64,000 nucleotides of DNA, taken from the NCBI GenBank assembly GCA_016716535.1, contig JADJWD010000007.1:1054001-1118000 (forward strand). Reading direction: 5' to 3'. The translations under genes were made by a program, and so were the position numbers. Source of the stretch: Betaproteobacteria bacterium (GTDB lineage: Bacteria > Pseudomonadota > Gammaproteobacteria > Burkholderiales > Burkholderiaceae_C). The notes under the pieces were generated by a model. That model had not been told where the DNA came from, made no database searches, and saw only the letters and a program-made list of their open reading frames with translations. Below are positions 8,299-16,301 of this stretch, piece by piece (positions within the stretch are counted from its first letter, which is position 1; every line of letters starts with the position of its first letter).

Positions 8299-9588
8299 CT
8301 ACTTGCGCACGCTCGCGATCTCGACGACAACGCCGCGGGCACCCGGCGCCACCGGCACCGAGGCGCCTTCGAGGTCGCCGGCCTGCGGCGTTGCCTGGCC
8401 CGACTTGCTGACGCGCGCGGTGACCACCACTTCGTTGGCCGTGGACAAGCGCGCGGCCGGCGACATCGCCGTGCTGTCGTCGAGCGTGAACTCGGCCGGC
8501 AGGTCGGCGACGCGCTTTTGCACGATGGCCAGCGGCGCGCCGCCCGCGGGCGGGCGTGCGAAGACAAAGACCACGTCGTCGGGCGCGGCCTGAGCCTTCA
8601 GCGCGGCCGACAGGCGCACGCTGCCGGTGATCGTCGCTGCGGCGTTCGCGGCGGCCGGCGCGGCGCCCGGCCGCGCGGCAGCGGCAGGTGAAGTGCTCGA
8701 AGCGCCTGAAGCCCCGGGCGCAGCCGGCGCGCCACCCGCCTGCCGCGCCTTGGCCTGCGCGACGCCTTCGCGCGCCAGCTCGACCAGGCCATCGCCGGCC
8801 GGGCCGACATCGACCGCCTGCTGCCAGCGCTGCGCCGCCGCGGCGTAGTTGCCGCGCTGGAATTCGAGCGTGCCCACCAGCACCAGCGCCTTCACGTGGC
8901 GCGGGTCGACCTTCAGCGCCTGATCGAGCAGCTTCGCCGGCTCGCCTTCGAGCGAGCGGCCGTTCAGCACGCCGAGTGCGTCAGCTCGGTCGGTGAGCGT
9001 CGCGGCGTCGTCGGGCTTCAGCGCCAGTGCCCGCTCGTAGGCGGCGGCGGCCTCGGCGAAGCGGCTGAGCGCCATCTGCGAGCGCCCCAGCAGCCGCCAG
9101 CCCTCGTGATCGCCGGGCGATTTGGCCAGGCGCTCCTCGAGTTGCTTGATCAGCGGCTCGAGCTCCGTCGCGCCGCTGTGCTGCGGCGCCCCGCTGCCAC
9201 CGCCCCCTGCACCCCCAGCGCCCGCCGCGCCTTGTTCGAAGCCCGGCGGCGGCGTGCCGACCGCGGCCGGGTCACCCTTCCAGCCATAGCCGGCGACGGC
9301 GACGATGACGACGAAGACCGCGGCCAGCGCCCAGAAGGGGCCGGAGACATGCGCCGGTGGTGTGGCGGCGGACGAAGTCGAAGCCGATGCGGATGCCGAA
9401 CCAGCCGCCGCCGGCGCAGCCGACTCGCCGCCGTCGACCACCGCGGCGACGATGCGCCGCTCCAGCGCGGTGCGTTCGGCGGCCAGCATCTCGGCGGTGG
9501 CCGCATCGGCCTGGCCCTCGGCGGCGGCGATGCGGCCTTGCAGCGCCTGCCATTGCGCGCGCAGCTCGTTCAGCGTCATGGGATTCAT
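8299..9588 (-). CDS. ccmI: CcmI/CycH-like TPR protein of cytochrome c maturation
   Basis: A 429-residue protein, last gene of the ccm operon. It starts with a charged helix (ELRAQWQALQGRIAAAEG), which matches the cytoplasmic loop of CcmI, then one membrane segment near residue 90, then periplasmic TPR units (about residues 140-290) and a C-terminal beta-rich CcmI-like domain. CcmI holds apocytochrome and presents it to CcmF/CcmH. Canonical CcmI has a first membrane helix before the loop; it is absent here and the 52-bp gap to ccmH is too short to encode one. Alanine/glycine-rich linkers separate the parts. Confidence 0.82.
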   Translation of the reverse strand: MNPMTLNELRAQWQALQGRIAAAEGQADAATAEMLAAERTALERRIVAAVVDGGESAAPAAAGSASASASTSSAATPPAHVSGPFWALAAVFVVIVAVAGYGWKGDPAAVGTPPPGFEQGAAGAGGAGGGGSGAPQHSGATELEPLIKQLEERLAKSPGDHEGWRLLGRSQMALSRFAEAAAAYERALALKPDDAATLTDRADALGVLNGRSLEGEPAKLLDQALKVDPRHVKALVLVGTLEFQRGNYAAAAQRWQQAVDVGPAGDGLVELAREGVAQAKARQAGGAPAAPGASGASSTSPAAAARPGAAPAAANAAATITGSVRLSAALKAQAAPDDVVFVFARPPAGGAPLAIVQKRVADLPAEFTLDDSTAMSPAARLSTANEVVVTARVSKSGQATPQAGDLEGASVPVAPGARGVVVEIASVRK

Positions 9589-9640
9589 CGGTCTTGTCGT
9601 TGTGCCCGCGAGCGGGGAGGGAGGGGCGGGAGGGGCGGGT

Positions 9641-10165
9641 TCAGCGCGCCGGTTTTCCGGCCCGCCTCGCGGCCGTGTCGCCGGCTTCGTCGTCGTTGTC
9701 CGGGTCGGGCTCGAAAGCCTCGTCGCCGGCGCGCGCGCGCCGGCGCAGCACGAGCACGAGCACCGCCACGCCGCCGGCGAACAGCACCAGCGGCCCCAGC
9801 CACAGCAGCGCCGTCGTCTCCTTCATCGGCGGGCGGTACAGCACGAAGTCGCCGTAGCGCGCCGTCATGTAGGCGAGCACCTCCTTGTCGCTCTTGCCCT
9901 GGCGCAGCATCTCGCGCACCTGGTTGCGCAGGTCGATCGCGAGGCCGGCGTTGGAGTCGGCGATCGTCTGGTTCTGGCAGACGAGGCAGCGCAGCTCGGC
10001 GGCGAGCTTCATCACGCGCGCTTCCAGCGCCGGGTCGGCGGCGAGCGGCTGCGCTTCGTCGGCGAAGGCCGGTGCGGTGAACGTGGCCAACGAGGTGCAC
10101 GCCGCGGCGACGACCCAGGCACCGACGGCGAGCAGGCGGCGGATCGAGTGCACGGCGGTCCTCAT
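9641..10165 (-). CDS. ccmH: CcmH, cytochrome c maturation thiol protein
   Basis: A 174-residue protein with a signal peptide (to about residue 35), the LRCLVCQNQ motif with Cys60 and Cys63, and a C-terminal membrane anchor near residues 119-139 followed by an acidic cytoplasmic tail. CcmH keeps the haem-binding cysteines of apocytochrome c reduced, together with CcmG. The start is set by a 4-nt ATGA overlap with the ccmG stop, which argues for translational coupling. Confidence 0.93.
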   Translation of the reverse strand: MRTAVHSIRRLLAVGAWVVAAACTSLATFTAPAFADEAQPLAADPALEARVMKLAAELRCLVCQNQTIADSNAGLAIDLRNQVREMLRQGKSDKEVLAYMTARYGDFVLYRPPMKETTALLWLGPLVLFAGGVAVLVLVLRRRARAGDEAFEPDPDNDDEAGDTAARRAGKPAR

Positions 10166-10797
10166 TGCAGCGACTTCAGCAGCGGCTCGATCTTGCGCTG
10201 CAGGAGCTCGGCCGAGATCGGCCCGACGTGCTTCAAGCGCACGATGCCCTGGCGGTCGACGACGAAGGTCTCGGGCACGCCGTAGACGCCCCAATCGATG
10301 GCCGCCTTGCCGTCGCCGTCCGACACCGACATCACGTACGGGTCGCCGAGCTGGCGCAGCCACTGCTGCGCGGCGCCGCGCTGGTCCTTGTAGTTCAGGC
10401 CGACGATCGGCACCTTGCTGCGGCGCGCGAACTCCACCCAGTGCGGGTGCTCGTCGCGGCACGGCCCGCACCAGCTCGCCCAGACGTTGAGCACCCAGAC
10501 CTTGCCCTGGAACTCGGTGCTCGCCACCTGCACGGCCGGGTCGTCCAGGCGCGGCAGCGTGAACGTCGGCGCCGGCTTGCCGATGAAGGGCGATGGCACC
10601 TCACGCGGATTCAGCGACAAGCCGCGACCGAGGAAGACGGCGAGCACCGCGAAGGCGGCCAGCGGGATCAGGAAGACCCACAGCGCGCGCCGGCGCGCGG
10701 CCGGGGTCGTCGTCGGCGCGGCCTGCCCGCCCTGCGCGCCCTGTGCGACTTGCGGCCCCGGGCCCGCACCCGGCGGCGTCGGCGATCCCGCGCTCAC
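10162..10797 (-). CDS. ccmG: CcmG/DsbE thiol:disulfide oxidoreductase
   Basis: A 211-residue membrane-anchored thioredoxin-fold protein: proline/glycine-rich cytoplasmic N-terminus, membrane helix at about residues 39-57, active site WCGPC at 109-113 and the cis-proline segment GVPETF. It reduces the apocytochrome/CcmH disulfide in the periplasm using electrons from CcdA/DsbD. It overlaps ccmF by 4 nt (ATGA) and ccmH by 4 nt. Confidence 0.94.
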   Translation of the reverse strand: MSAGSPTPPGAGPGPQVAQGAQGGQAAPTTTPAARRRALWVFLIPLAAFAVLAVFLGRGLSLNPREVPSPFIGKPAPTFTLPRLDDPAVQVASTEFQGKVWVLNVWASWCGPCRDEHPHWVEFARRSKVPIVGLNYKDQRGAAQQWLRQLGDPYVMSVSDGDGKAAIDWGVYGVPETFVVDRQGIVRLKHVGPISAELLQRKIEPLLKSLQ

Positions 10798-12893
10798 GAT
10801 GCGCGGCCCACGCCGCCCGCGAGCCCGGCCGCGGCGTCAGCGGCACGGCCTTCGGCGGCGGCGCGCATCCGGTAGCGGCGGTCGCCGGCAGCCAGCAGGC
10901 CACCGAGCGCCATCAGGGCGCAGCCGCCCCAGATCCAGTCGACGAACGGCTTGATGTAGACGCGCACGATCCACGCCGAGCCGCCTTCGACCGGCTCGCC
11001 GAGCGAGACGTACAGGTCCTGCGTCAGGCGCGTCGAGATCGCGGCCTCGGTCATCGGGTTGTCCTGCACGCGATACAGGCGCTTCTCGGGCAGCAGGTCG
11101 ATGACCTTGACCTTGCTCGCGCCCTCGCCTCGCGTCACTTCGACCCAGCCCTGCACGGCGCGGTAGTTCGGCCCCTCGCGCTCGCGCAGGCCGCGCAGCG
11201 TGAAGGTGAGGTCTTCGATCGTGACGTGGTCGTCGATGCCCATCTTCACGTCGCGTTCGACCTCGAACGACTTGACCATCGTAACGCCGAAGATGAAGAC
11301 GGCCACGCCGAGGTGCGCGACCCACATCGCCACCACCGCGCGCGGCACCTGCGGCGCGCGCTCGACGAAGCTGCGCGGCAGCGCGGCGAGCTTGGCGAGC
11401 GGACCCGGCTCCTTGCCGGCCACGGCGCGGCGCGGGCCGAGCCGCTCCCACGCGTCGGCGCCGAGCGAGGCCACCACCCACCAGGCCATCACCAAGCCGA
11501 AGGCCGTCATCACCGACACGCCGCGTGCGGCGCCGCGATAGAGCCACGCCTGCACGAGCGCCGCGCCCACCGCGACGACGGCCGCCCAGCGCAGCCGCCG
11601 CGCCAGCGCCGGCAGCTCGGCCTGCTTCCAGCGCGCCAGCGGCCCGACGCCCATCAGGAACACCACCGGCGCCATCAGCGGCACGAAGACGGTTTCGAAG
11701 TACGGCGGCCCGACCGAGATCTTGCCCAGGTCGAGCGAGTCGAGCAGCAGCGGATACAGCGTGCCCAGCAGCACGGCGCCGCAGGCGGCGATCAGCATCA
11801 CGTTGTTGGCCAGCAGCGTCGTCTCGCGGCTCGCCCAATGGAACCGCGCGCCCAGGCCCACCGTCGGCGCGCGCCAGGCATAGAGCGTCAACGACGCGCC
11901 GACGACGACGACGAGGAAGCCGAGGATGAACAGGCCCCGCGCCGGGTCGGTGGCGAACGCGTGCACCGACGACAGCACGCCCGAGCGCACGAGGAACGTG
12001 CCCAAGAGCGACAGCGAGAAGGCGATGATCGCCAGCAGCACCGTCCACGACTTGAAGGCACCGCGCTTCTCCGTCACCGCCAGGGAGTGGATCAGCGCCG
12101 TGCCGACGAGCCACGGCATGAAGGAGGCGTTTTCGACCGGGTCCCAGAACCACCAGCCGCCCCAGCCCAGCTCGTAGTACGCCCACCAGCTGCCGAGCGC
12201 GATGCCGACCGTCAGGCTCGCCCACGCGGCCACCGTCCACGGCCGCGTCCAGCGCGCCCAGGTGGCGTCGAGCCGGCCGCCGATCAAGCCGGCGATGGCC
12301 AGCGCAAACGCGACCGAGAAGCCGACGTAGCCCATGTAGAGCATCGGCGGGTGCAGCACCATGCCGGGGTCCTGCAGCAGCGGGTTCAAATCGCGGCCGT
12401 TCGCCGGCACCGGGCTCAGGCGCTCGAACGGGTTCGACGTCGCGAGCGTGAAAAGCAGGAAGCCCACCGCGACCATGCCCATCACGGCGAGGATGCGCGC
12501 CACCACCTCGTCGGGCAGCGCGCGGCTGAAGCGCGCCACCGCGATCATCCACATCGCCTGCATCGCCATCCACAACAGCAGCGAGCCCTCGTGTCCGCCC
12601 CAGACGCCGGCGATGCGATAGGCCAGCGGCAGGTCGAGGTTGCTGTGCATCGCCACGTACAGCACCGAGAAATCGTTGAGCACGAAGGCGGCGGTGAGCG
12701 CGGCGTAGGCGATGACGACCGCGAGGCCGAAGAGATAGGTCAGCGGCCGCGCCGTCGCCACCCAGTGCGGCCGGCGGATCGGGCCGGCGCTCGTCAGCGC
12801 GACCGGCAGCGAGCCGGCCATCGGCAGCACCGCCAGCAGCAGCGCGACACCGGCGGCGAGCCAGAGGAAGAAGTGGCCGAGCTCGGGAATCAT
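10794..12893 (-). CDS. ccmF: CcmF, haem lyase subunit
   Basis: A 699-residue polytopic membrane protein with the tryptophan-rich WWD segment (GWGGWWFWDPVENAS) in the middle and the large periplasmic loop near the C-terminus. CcmF, with CcmH and CcmI, transfers haem from holo-CcmE to the CXXCH motifs of apocytochromes. Length and motif order match the family. It shares ATGA overlaps with ccmE upstream and ccmG downstream. Confidence 0.95.
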   Translation of the reverse strand: MIPELGHFFLWLAAGVALLLAVLPMAGSLPVALTSAGPIRRPHWVATARPLTYLFGLAVVIAYAALTAAFVLNDFSVLYVAMHSNLDLPLAYRIAGVWGGHEGSLLLWMAMQAMWMIAVARFSRALPDEVVARILAVMGMVAVGFLLFTLATSNPFERLSPVPANGRDLNPLLQDPGMVLHPPMLYMGYVGFSVAFALAIAGLIGGRLDATWARWTRPWTVAAWASLTVGIALGSWWAYYELGWGGWWFWDPVENASFMPWLVGTALIHSLAVTEKRGAFKSWTVLLAIIAFSLSLLGTFLVRSGVLSSVHAFATDPARGLFILGFLVVVVGASLTLYAWRAPTVGLGARFHWASRETTLLANNVMLIAACGAVLLGTLYPLLLDSLDLGKISVGPPYFETVFVPLMAPVVFLMGVGPLARWKQAELPALARRLRWAAVVAVGAALVQAWLYRGAARGVSVMTAFGLVMAWWVVASLGADAWERLGPRRAVAGKEPGPLAKLAALPRSFVERAPQVPRAVVAMWVAHLGVAVFIFGVTMVKSFEVERDVKMGIDDHVTIEDLTFTLRGLREREGPNYRAVQGWVEVTRGEGASKVKVIDLLPEKRLYRVQDNPMTEAAISTRLTQDLYVSLGEPVEGGSAWIVRVYIKPFVDWIWGGCALMALGGLLAAGDRRYRMRAAAEGRAADAAAGLAGGVGRAS

Positions 12894-13378
12894 GGCTTGC
12901 CCGCTGCGGTGCCGCCGGTGTTCGGCATCACCAGCGTCTGCTCCGCGCGTTGCGGATGGCCGGCCTTCTGCAGCGCCTCGGCGGCTTCGGGCGGCATGTA
13001 GTTCTCGTCGTGCTTGGCCAGCACCTCGCGCGCGACGAAGACGCCGGACTCGAGCTTGCCTTGCGCGACGACGCCCTTGCCTTCCTTGAAGAGGTCGGGC
13101 AGCACGCCTTCGAAGCGCACCGGCACGGTCTTCGCCGAATCGGTGACGACGAAGTTGACCTTCACGCCATCACGCTTGACGCTGCCCGGCTCGACCAGCC
13201 CGCCCAAGCGGAACGTGCGCCCGGCCGGTGCCTCGTGCGCCGCCACCTGCGTGGGCGAGTAGAAGAACACGAGGTTGCTGCGGAAGGCGTTGAAGACGAG
13301 CGCAGCGATCGCGCCGGCAGCCAGCACCAGCAGCGCGGCGAGCATCAACCGGCGCTGGCGGGGTTTCAAGGTGGACAC
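12890..13378 (-). CDS. ccmE: CcmE, periplasmic haem chaperone
   Basis: A 162-residue protein with a single N-terminal signal anchor (about residues 10-29), an OB-fold domain and the haem-attachment motif AKHDENYMPP, in which His123 is the expected covalent haem ligand and Tyr127 the axial ligand. It carries haem from CcmABCD to CcmF. Initiation is at GTG, 2 nt after the ccmD stop; its stop overlaps the ccmF start by 4 nt. Confidence 0.95.
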   Translation of the reverse strand: MSTLKPRQRRLMLAALLVLAAGAIAALVFNAFRSNLVFFYSPTQVAAHEAPAGRTFRLGGLVEPGSVKRDGVKVNFVVTDSAKTVPVRFEGVLPDLFKEGKGVVAQGKLESGVFVAREVLAKHDENYMPPEAAEALQKAGHPQRAEQTLVMPNTGGTAAGKP

Positions 13379-13380
13379 TT

Positions 13381-13584
13381 TCAGGACTCCCCGGAGCGCG
13401 GCGCGTCGTCGAGCGCCGCCTCCTCAAACGATGCCTCGGCCGCCGCGGCGAGCGCCTGGCGGTGCTGGCGCGCCGTGAGCCACGGCTCGGCCACCATCGC
13501 CAGCAGCGTCACGCCGTACGAGCCCCAGACGTACAGGCCGTAGCCGCCCATGGCGAAGAACTCGCTTGCGCTGCCCCAGTTCAT
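13381..13584 (-). CDS. ccmD: CcmD, small haem exporter subunit
   Basis: A 67-residue protein with one membrane helix (GYGLYVWGSYGVTLLAMVAE) and a charged, alanine-rich C-terminus. CcmD is the small subunit that helps release holo-CcmE from CcmABC. The start at 13584 is fixed by the ATGA overlap with ccmC. Position between ccmC and ccmE supports the call. Confidence 0.9.
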   Translation of the reverse strand: MNWGSASEFFAMGGYGLYVWGSYGVTLLAMVAEPWLTARQHRQALAAAAEASFEEAALDDAPRSGES

Positions 13585-14405
13585 GCGGTGCGCTCCTGCG
13601 CGCTGCGCGCTGTCGTGCCGCCGCCGGCGCTGCCGCCATCGGTGGCCTCGCCACGCGCCAACTCCTGCACCCACTGCGTGTGCCGCTCGCGCACGAGCGC
13701 CATCGCCCGCGCACGCATGAACACGACTGCAAAGGCGTAGGCCCAGCAGGCGAAGGTGGTCAGCAGCATCGCGGTGAGCATCGTCTGCGCCATCTTCGGC
13801 GCCGCCGTCAGGCTGATCGTCGCGCCCTGGTGCAGCGTGTTCCACCACTTCACCGAGAAGTAGATGACCGGCACGTTGACGCTGCCCACCAGCGCCAGCA
13901 GCGCGCCGGCCTGGTCGGCGCGGCGCGGGTCGTCGATGGCGTTGACGAGCGCGATATAGCCCAGGTACAGGAAGAGCAGCAGCAGCTCCGACGTGAGCCG
14001 TGCGTCCCACACCCACCAGGTGCCCCAGGTCGGTTGACCCCACAGCGCGCCGGTGATTAGCGCCAGCGCGGTGAACATCGCCCCGGTCGGTGCGATGGCG
14101 CGCGCCAGGATCGAGGCCATGCGTGCGCGGAAGGCCCAGCCGATGGCGGCCCAGAAGGCCAGCGCGAGATACAGGATCATCGACAGCCACGCCGCGGGCA
14201 CGTGGATGAAGATGATGCGGTAGCTGTCGCCCTGCGTCGCGTCGGTCGGTGCGACGAAGAAGCCGACGTACAGGCCCGCGATGCCCAGCAGCAGCGCCGC
14301 CGCCCACAGCCACGGCAGCGACGCGCCGGCGAGCCGATAGAAGCGCATCGGCGCGGCGAAGGTGTACAGGCGCAGGCGGTCGGCGCGAGAGGTCGGTTGG
14401 GCCAT
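13581..14405 (-). CDS. ccmC: CcmC, haem-handling membrane protein
   Basis: About 274 residues and six membrane helices with the WWD motif (GTWGTWWVWDARLTSELLL). CcmC presents haem to CcmE. The protein is slightly longer than the E. coli homologue because of an alanine/glycine-rich C-terminal tail. A 293-bp gap separates it from ccmB, unlike the overlaps elsewhere in the operon, and that gap contains a promoter candidate and two FNR-like sites. Confidence 0.94.
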   Translation of the reverse strand: MAQPTSRADRLRLYTFAAPMRFYRLAGASLPWLWAAALLLGIAGLYVGFFVAPTDATQGDSYRIIFIHVPAAWLSMILYLALAFWAAIGWAFRARMASILARAIAPTGAMFTALALITGALWGQPTWGTWWVWDARLTSELLLLFLYLGYIALVNAIDDPRRADQAGALLALVGSVNVPVIYFSVKWWNTLHQGATISLTAAPKMAQTMLTAMLLTTFACWAYAFAVVFMRARAMALVRERHTQWVQELARGEATDGGSAGGGTTARSAQERTA

Positions 14406-14527
14406 CGAGACGTTCAACGGGGCCGCGGCGGGTGAAGAAGCACATGGGCCGCGGCGGCGGCTAGGGCAGCGGCGCCAGGGCGGGGTTCCTTTCGAAACAC
14501 ACGCACCACCGCAGCGCGGGCCTGCGC

Positions 14528-14556
14528 ATCTTAGGGGATGGACCACGAATCGGCCG
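14528..14556 (-). promoter_or_regulatory. Candidate activator-dependent promoter for ccmCDEFGHI
   Basis: On the minus strand a TAAGAT hexamer at 14533-14528 could serve as -10; the -35 position (14556-14551) has no TTGACA-like sequence, as in activator-dependent promoters. A start near 14521 would put the closer FNR-like site about 60 bp upstream, a usual position for class I activation by the CRP/FNR family. This is inference from spacing. Confidence 0.4.
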
Positions 14557-14573
14557 GGCCGATTGGGCCGCCA

Positions 14574-14587
14574 TTGAATCAGGTCAA
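14574..14587 (-). promoter_or_regulatory. FNR-like site 1 (TTGA-N6-TCAA) upstream of ccmC
   Basis: TTGACCTGATTCAA on the minus strand matches the FNR/ANR core TTGA-N6-TCAA. It lies in the ccmB-ccmC gap, 169 bp from the ccmC start, and is paired with a second site exactly 60 bp away. Confidence 0.5.
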
Positions 14588-14633
14588 ACCGGCACCGCGG
14601 CGCAGGGAGCCGGCGGCTTCGGCGCCGCGCCGC

Positions 14634-14647
14634 TTGAGCAAGGTCAA
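14634..14647 (-). promoter_or_regulatory. FNR-like site 2 (TTGA-N6-TCAA) upstream of ccmC
   Basis: TTGACCTTGCTCAA on the minus strand, with the same core as site 1 and centre-to-centre spacing of 60 bp. The shared TTGACCT half makes chance less likely. Confidence 0.5.
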
Positions 14648-14698
14648 GGCGCCGGCGGCGCGGTTGCGCCACGGCCTGCCCAGGAGGGCGCTATGAGG

Positions 14699-15367
14699 TC
14701 AGCCGAGCGCGATGCGCAGCGCCGCTGCGGTGGCCGGCGGCGAGCCGACGAGCGTGGCGATGAAGAGCGCCGCCAGCAGCGACAGGTGGCCATCGACCGC
14801 CTGCCCGGCCTCGAGTGCCGAGACGGCACCGGCGCCGAAGATCAGCGCCGGCACCGCCAGCGGCAGCACGATGAGGAGGTTCAAGAGCGCGCCGCTGCGC
14901 AGCCCCAGCGTCAGCGCCGCCGACAGGCCGCCGAGCAGGCTCAGGATCGGCGTGCCGAGCACGAGCGTCGCGATCAACAGCGCGATCGCTTCACCGGGCA
15001 GCCCGAACATCAGCCCGATCAGCGGGCTCACCGCCACCAGCGGCAGGCCGTGCGTCAGCCAGTGCGCCAGTGCCTTGGCCAGCGCCAGCAGCCAGGCGGG
15101 CTCGGGCGCCAGCAGCAACTGCTCGAGCGAGCCGTCGGCGTGGTCCGAGCCGTACATCGGCGCCAGCGAGAGCATCGCCGCGAGCAGCGCGCCGACCCAC
15201 AACACGCCGGGCGCGATGTGGCGCAGCGTCTGCGGCTCGGGCCCGACGCCGAGCGGAAACAGGCTCGCCGCGACGACGAAGAAGACCACCGGCAGCAGCG
15301 CCTCGACCGGCCGGCGGGCGGCCAGGCGCAACTCGCGCGCCAGCACGGTGGCGAAGAAGCCGTTCAT
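14699..15367 (-). CDS. ccmB: CcmB, haem exporter permease
   Basis: A 222-residue membrane protein with six hydrophobic segments and the QLLLAPEP segment typical of CcmB. It is the permease partner of the CcmA ATPase in the complex that releases holo-CcmE from CcmC. Start overlaps the ccmA stop by 4 nt. Confidence 0.94.
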   Translation of the reverse strand: MNGFFATVLARELRLAARRPVEALLPVVFFVVAASLFPLGVGPEPQTLRHIAPGVLWVGALLAAMLSLAPMYGSDHADGSLEQLLLAPEPAWLLALAKALAHWLTHGLPLVAVSPLIGLMFGLPGEAIALLIATLVLGTPILSLLGGLSAALTLGLRSGALLNLLIVLPLAVPALIFGAGAVSALEAGQAVDGHLSLLAALFIATLVGSPPATAAALRIALG

Positions 15368-16116
15368 GGGTTGCTCGCGCCGGGGAGTGCGCCGGAAGAC
15401 GCGCCGAGTGAAGGCGCTTCAGGTTCAGAAGGCGTCGCCGACCCCGGCGAACGCCGCGGCGGCGCCTCGGGCAGCATCACGACGCGCGGCGCCGGGCGCA
15501 GGCGGTCGATCTGCTGGTGGCTCGTGAAGAGCACGGCGCCGCCGGCGGCGACGATGTCGGCCAGCAGCCGCGCCAGCCGGTCGATGCCGTCGTCGTCGAG
15601 CGCGTCGAACGGCTCGTCCAGCAGCGCCATCGCCGGCTTTGGCGCCAGCGCCAGGCGCGCGAGCGCAACGCGTCGGCGCTGCCCCTGGCTCATCGTGCGC
15701 ACGGCGCGCCGCGCCAGCGCGCCGACGCCGAGCGCGGTCAACGCCGCCTGCACCTCGGCCGGCGTGGCCGGCGTGCCGGCCAGGCGGGTCGCAAAGGTCA
15801 GCGACTCGGCCGCCGTCAGGTCGTCCTTCAGCGCGTTGGCGTGGCCGAGGTAGACGAGCTGCCGGCGCCAGGCGGGGTCGGCGGACTTGCGGCCGGCGAT
15901 CGGCTGCCCGCCGAGGAGCAACTGCCCGGCCGCCGGCGTGCCGAGGCCGGCCAGCGTGCGCAACAGCGTCGTCTTGCCGCGCCCGTTGGCGCCGCGCAGC
16001 CAGACCATCTCGCCCGGCGCCAGCGTCAGCGCGAGCCCGTCGAAGAGCACGCGCTCGCCGCGCTCGCAGCGCAGCGCGGTCGCCTCGAGCGGCGGCAGGG
16101 GGGGCCAGTCGGACAC
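15364..16116 (-). CDS. ccmA: CcmA, haem exporter ATP-binding protein
   Basis: A 250-residue ABC ATPase: Walker A GANGRGKTT at residues 42-50, signature MSQGQRRRVALARL, Walker B ALLDEPF and the switch histidine in TSHQ. It powers CcmE release. The GTG at 16116 gives an N-terminus right before the ABC fold; the frame stays open further upstream but encodes non-homologous sequence. A serine/proline-rich C-terminal tail makes it about 40 residues longer than most CcmA proteins. First gene of the operon and divergent from the caspase-like gene. Confidence 0.92.
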   Translation of the reverse strand: MSDWPPLPPLEATALRCERGERVLFDGLALTLAPGEMVWLRGANGRGKTTLLRTLAGLGTPAAGQLLLGGQPIAGRKSADPAWRRQLVYLGHANALKDDLTAAESLTFATRLAGTPATPAEVQAALTALGVGALARRAVRTMSQGQRRRVALARLALAPKPAMALLDEPFDALDDDGIDRLARLLADIVAAGGAVLFTSHQQIDRLRPAPRVVMLPEAPPRRSPGSATPSEPEAPSLGASSGALPGASNP

Positions 16117-16301
16117 GGGATGCGGAGAAGGCAGATGGAGTCGGCACGCGCAATCGGCACGCGACGGCGCCGCACGGTGCAGGCGGCGGCGCGAGCCGGC
16201 CGGCGCGGGCGCGACGGTAACACCGCCGCGCCACACCCCCTTCAGGGCGTCCCATCGGCAGCGGTTGTTTGCGCCGGGGGGCGCGCCTAGGATCCGCGCC
16301 C

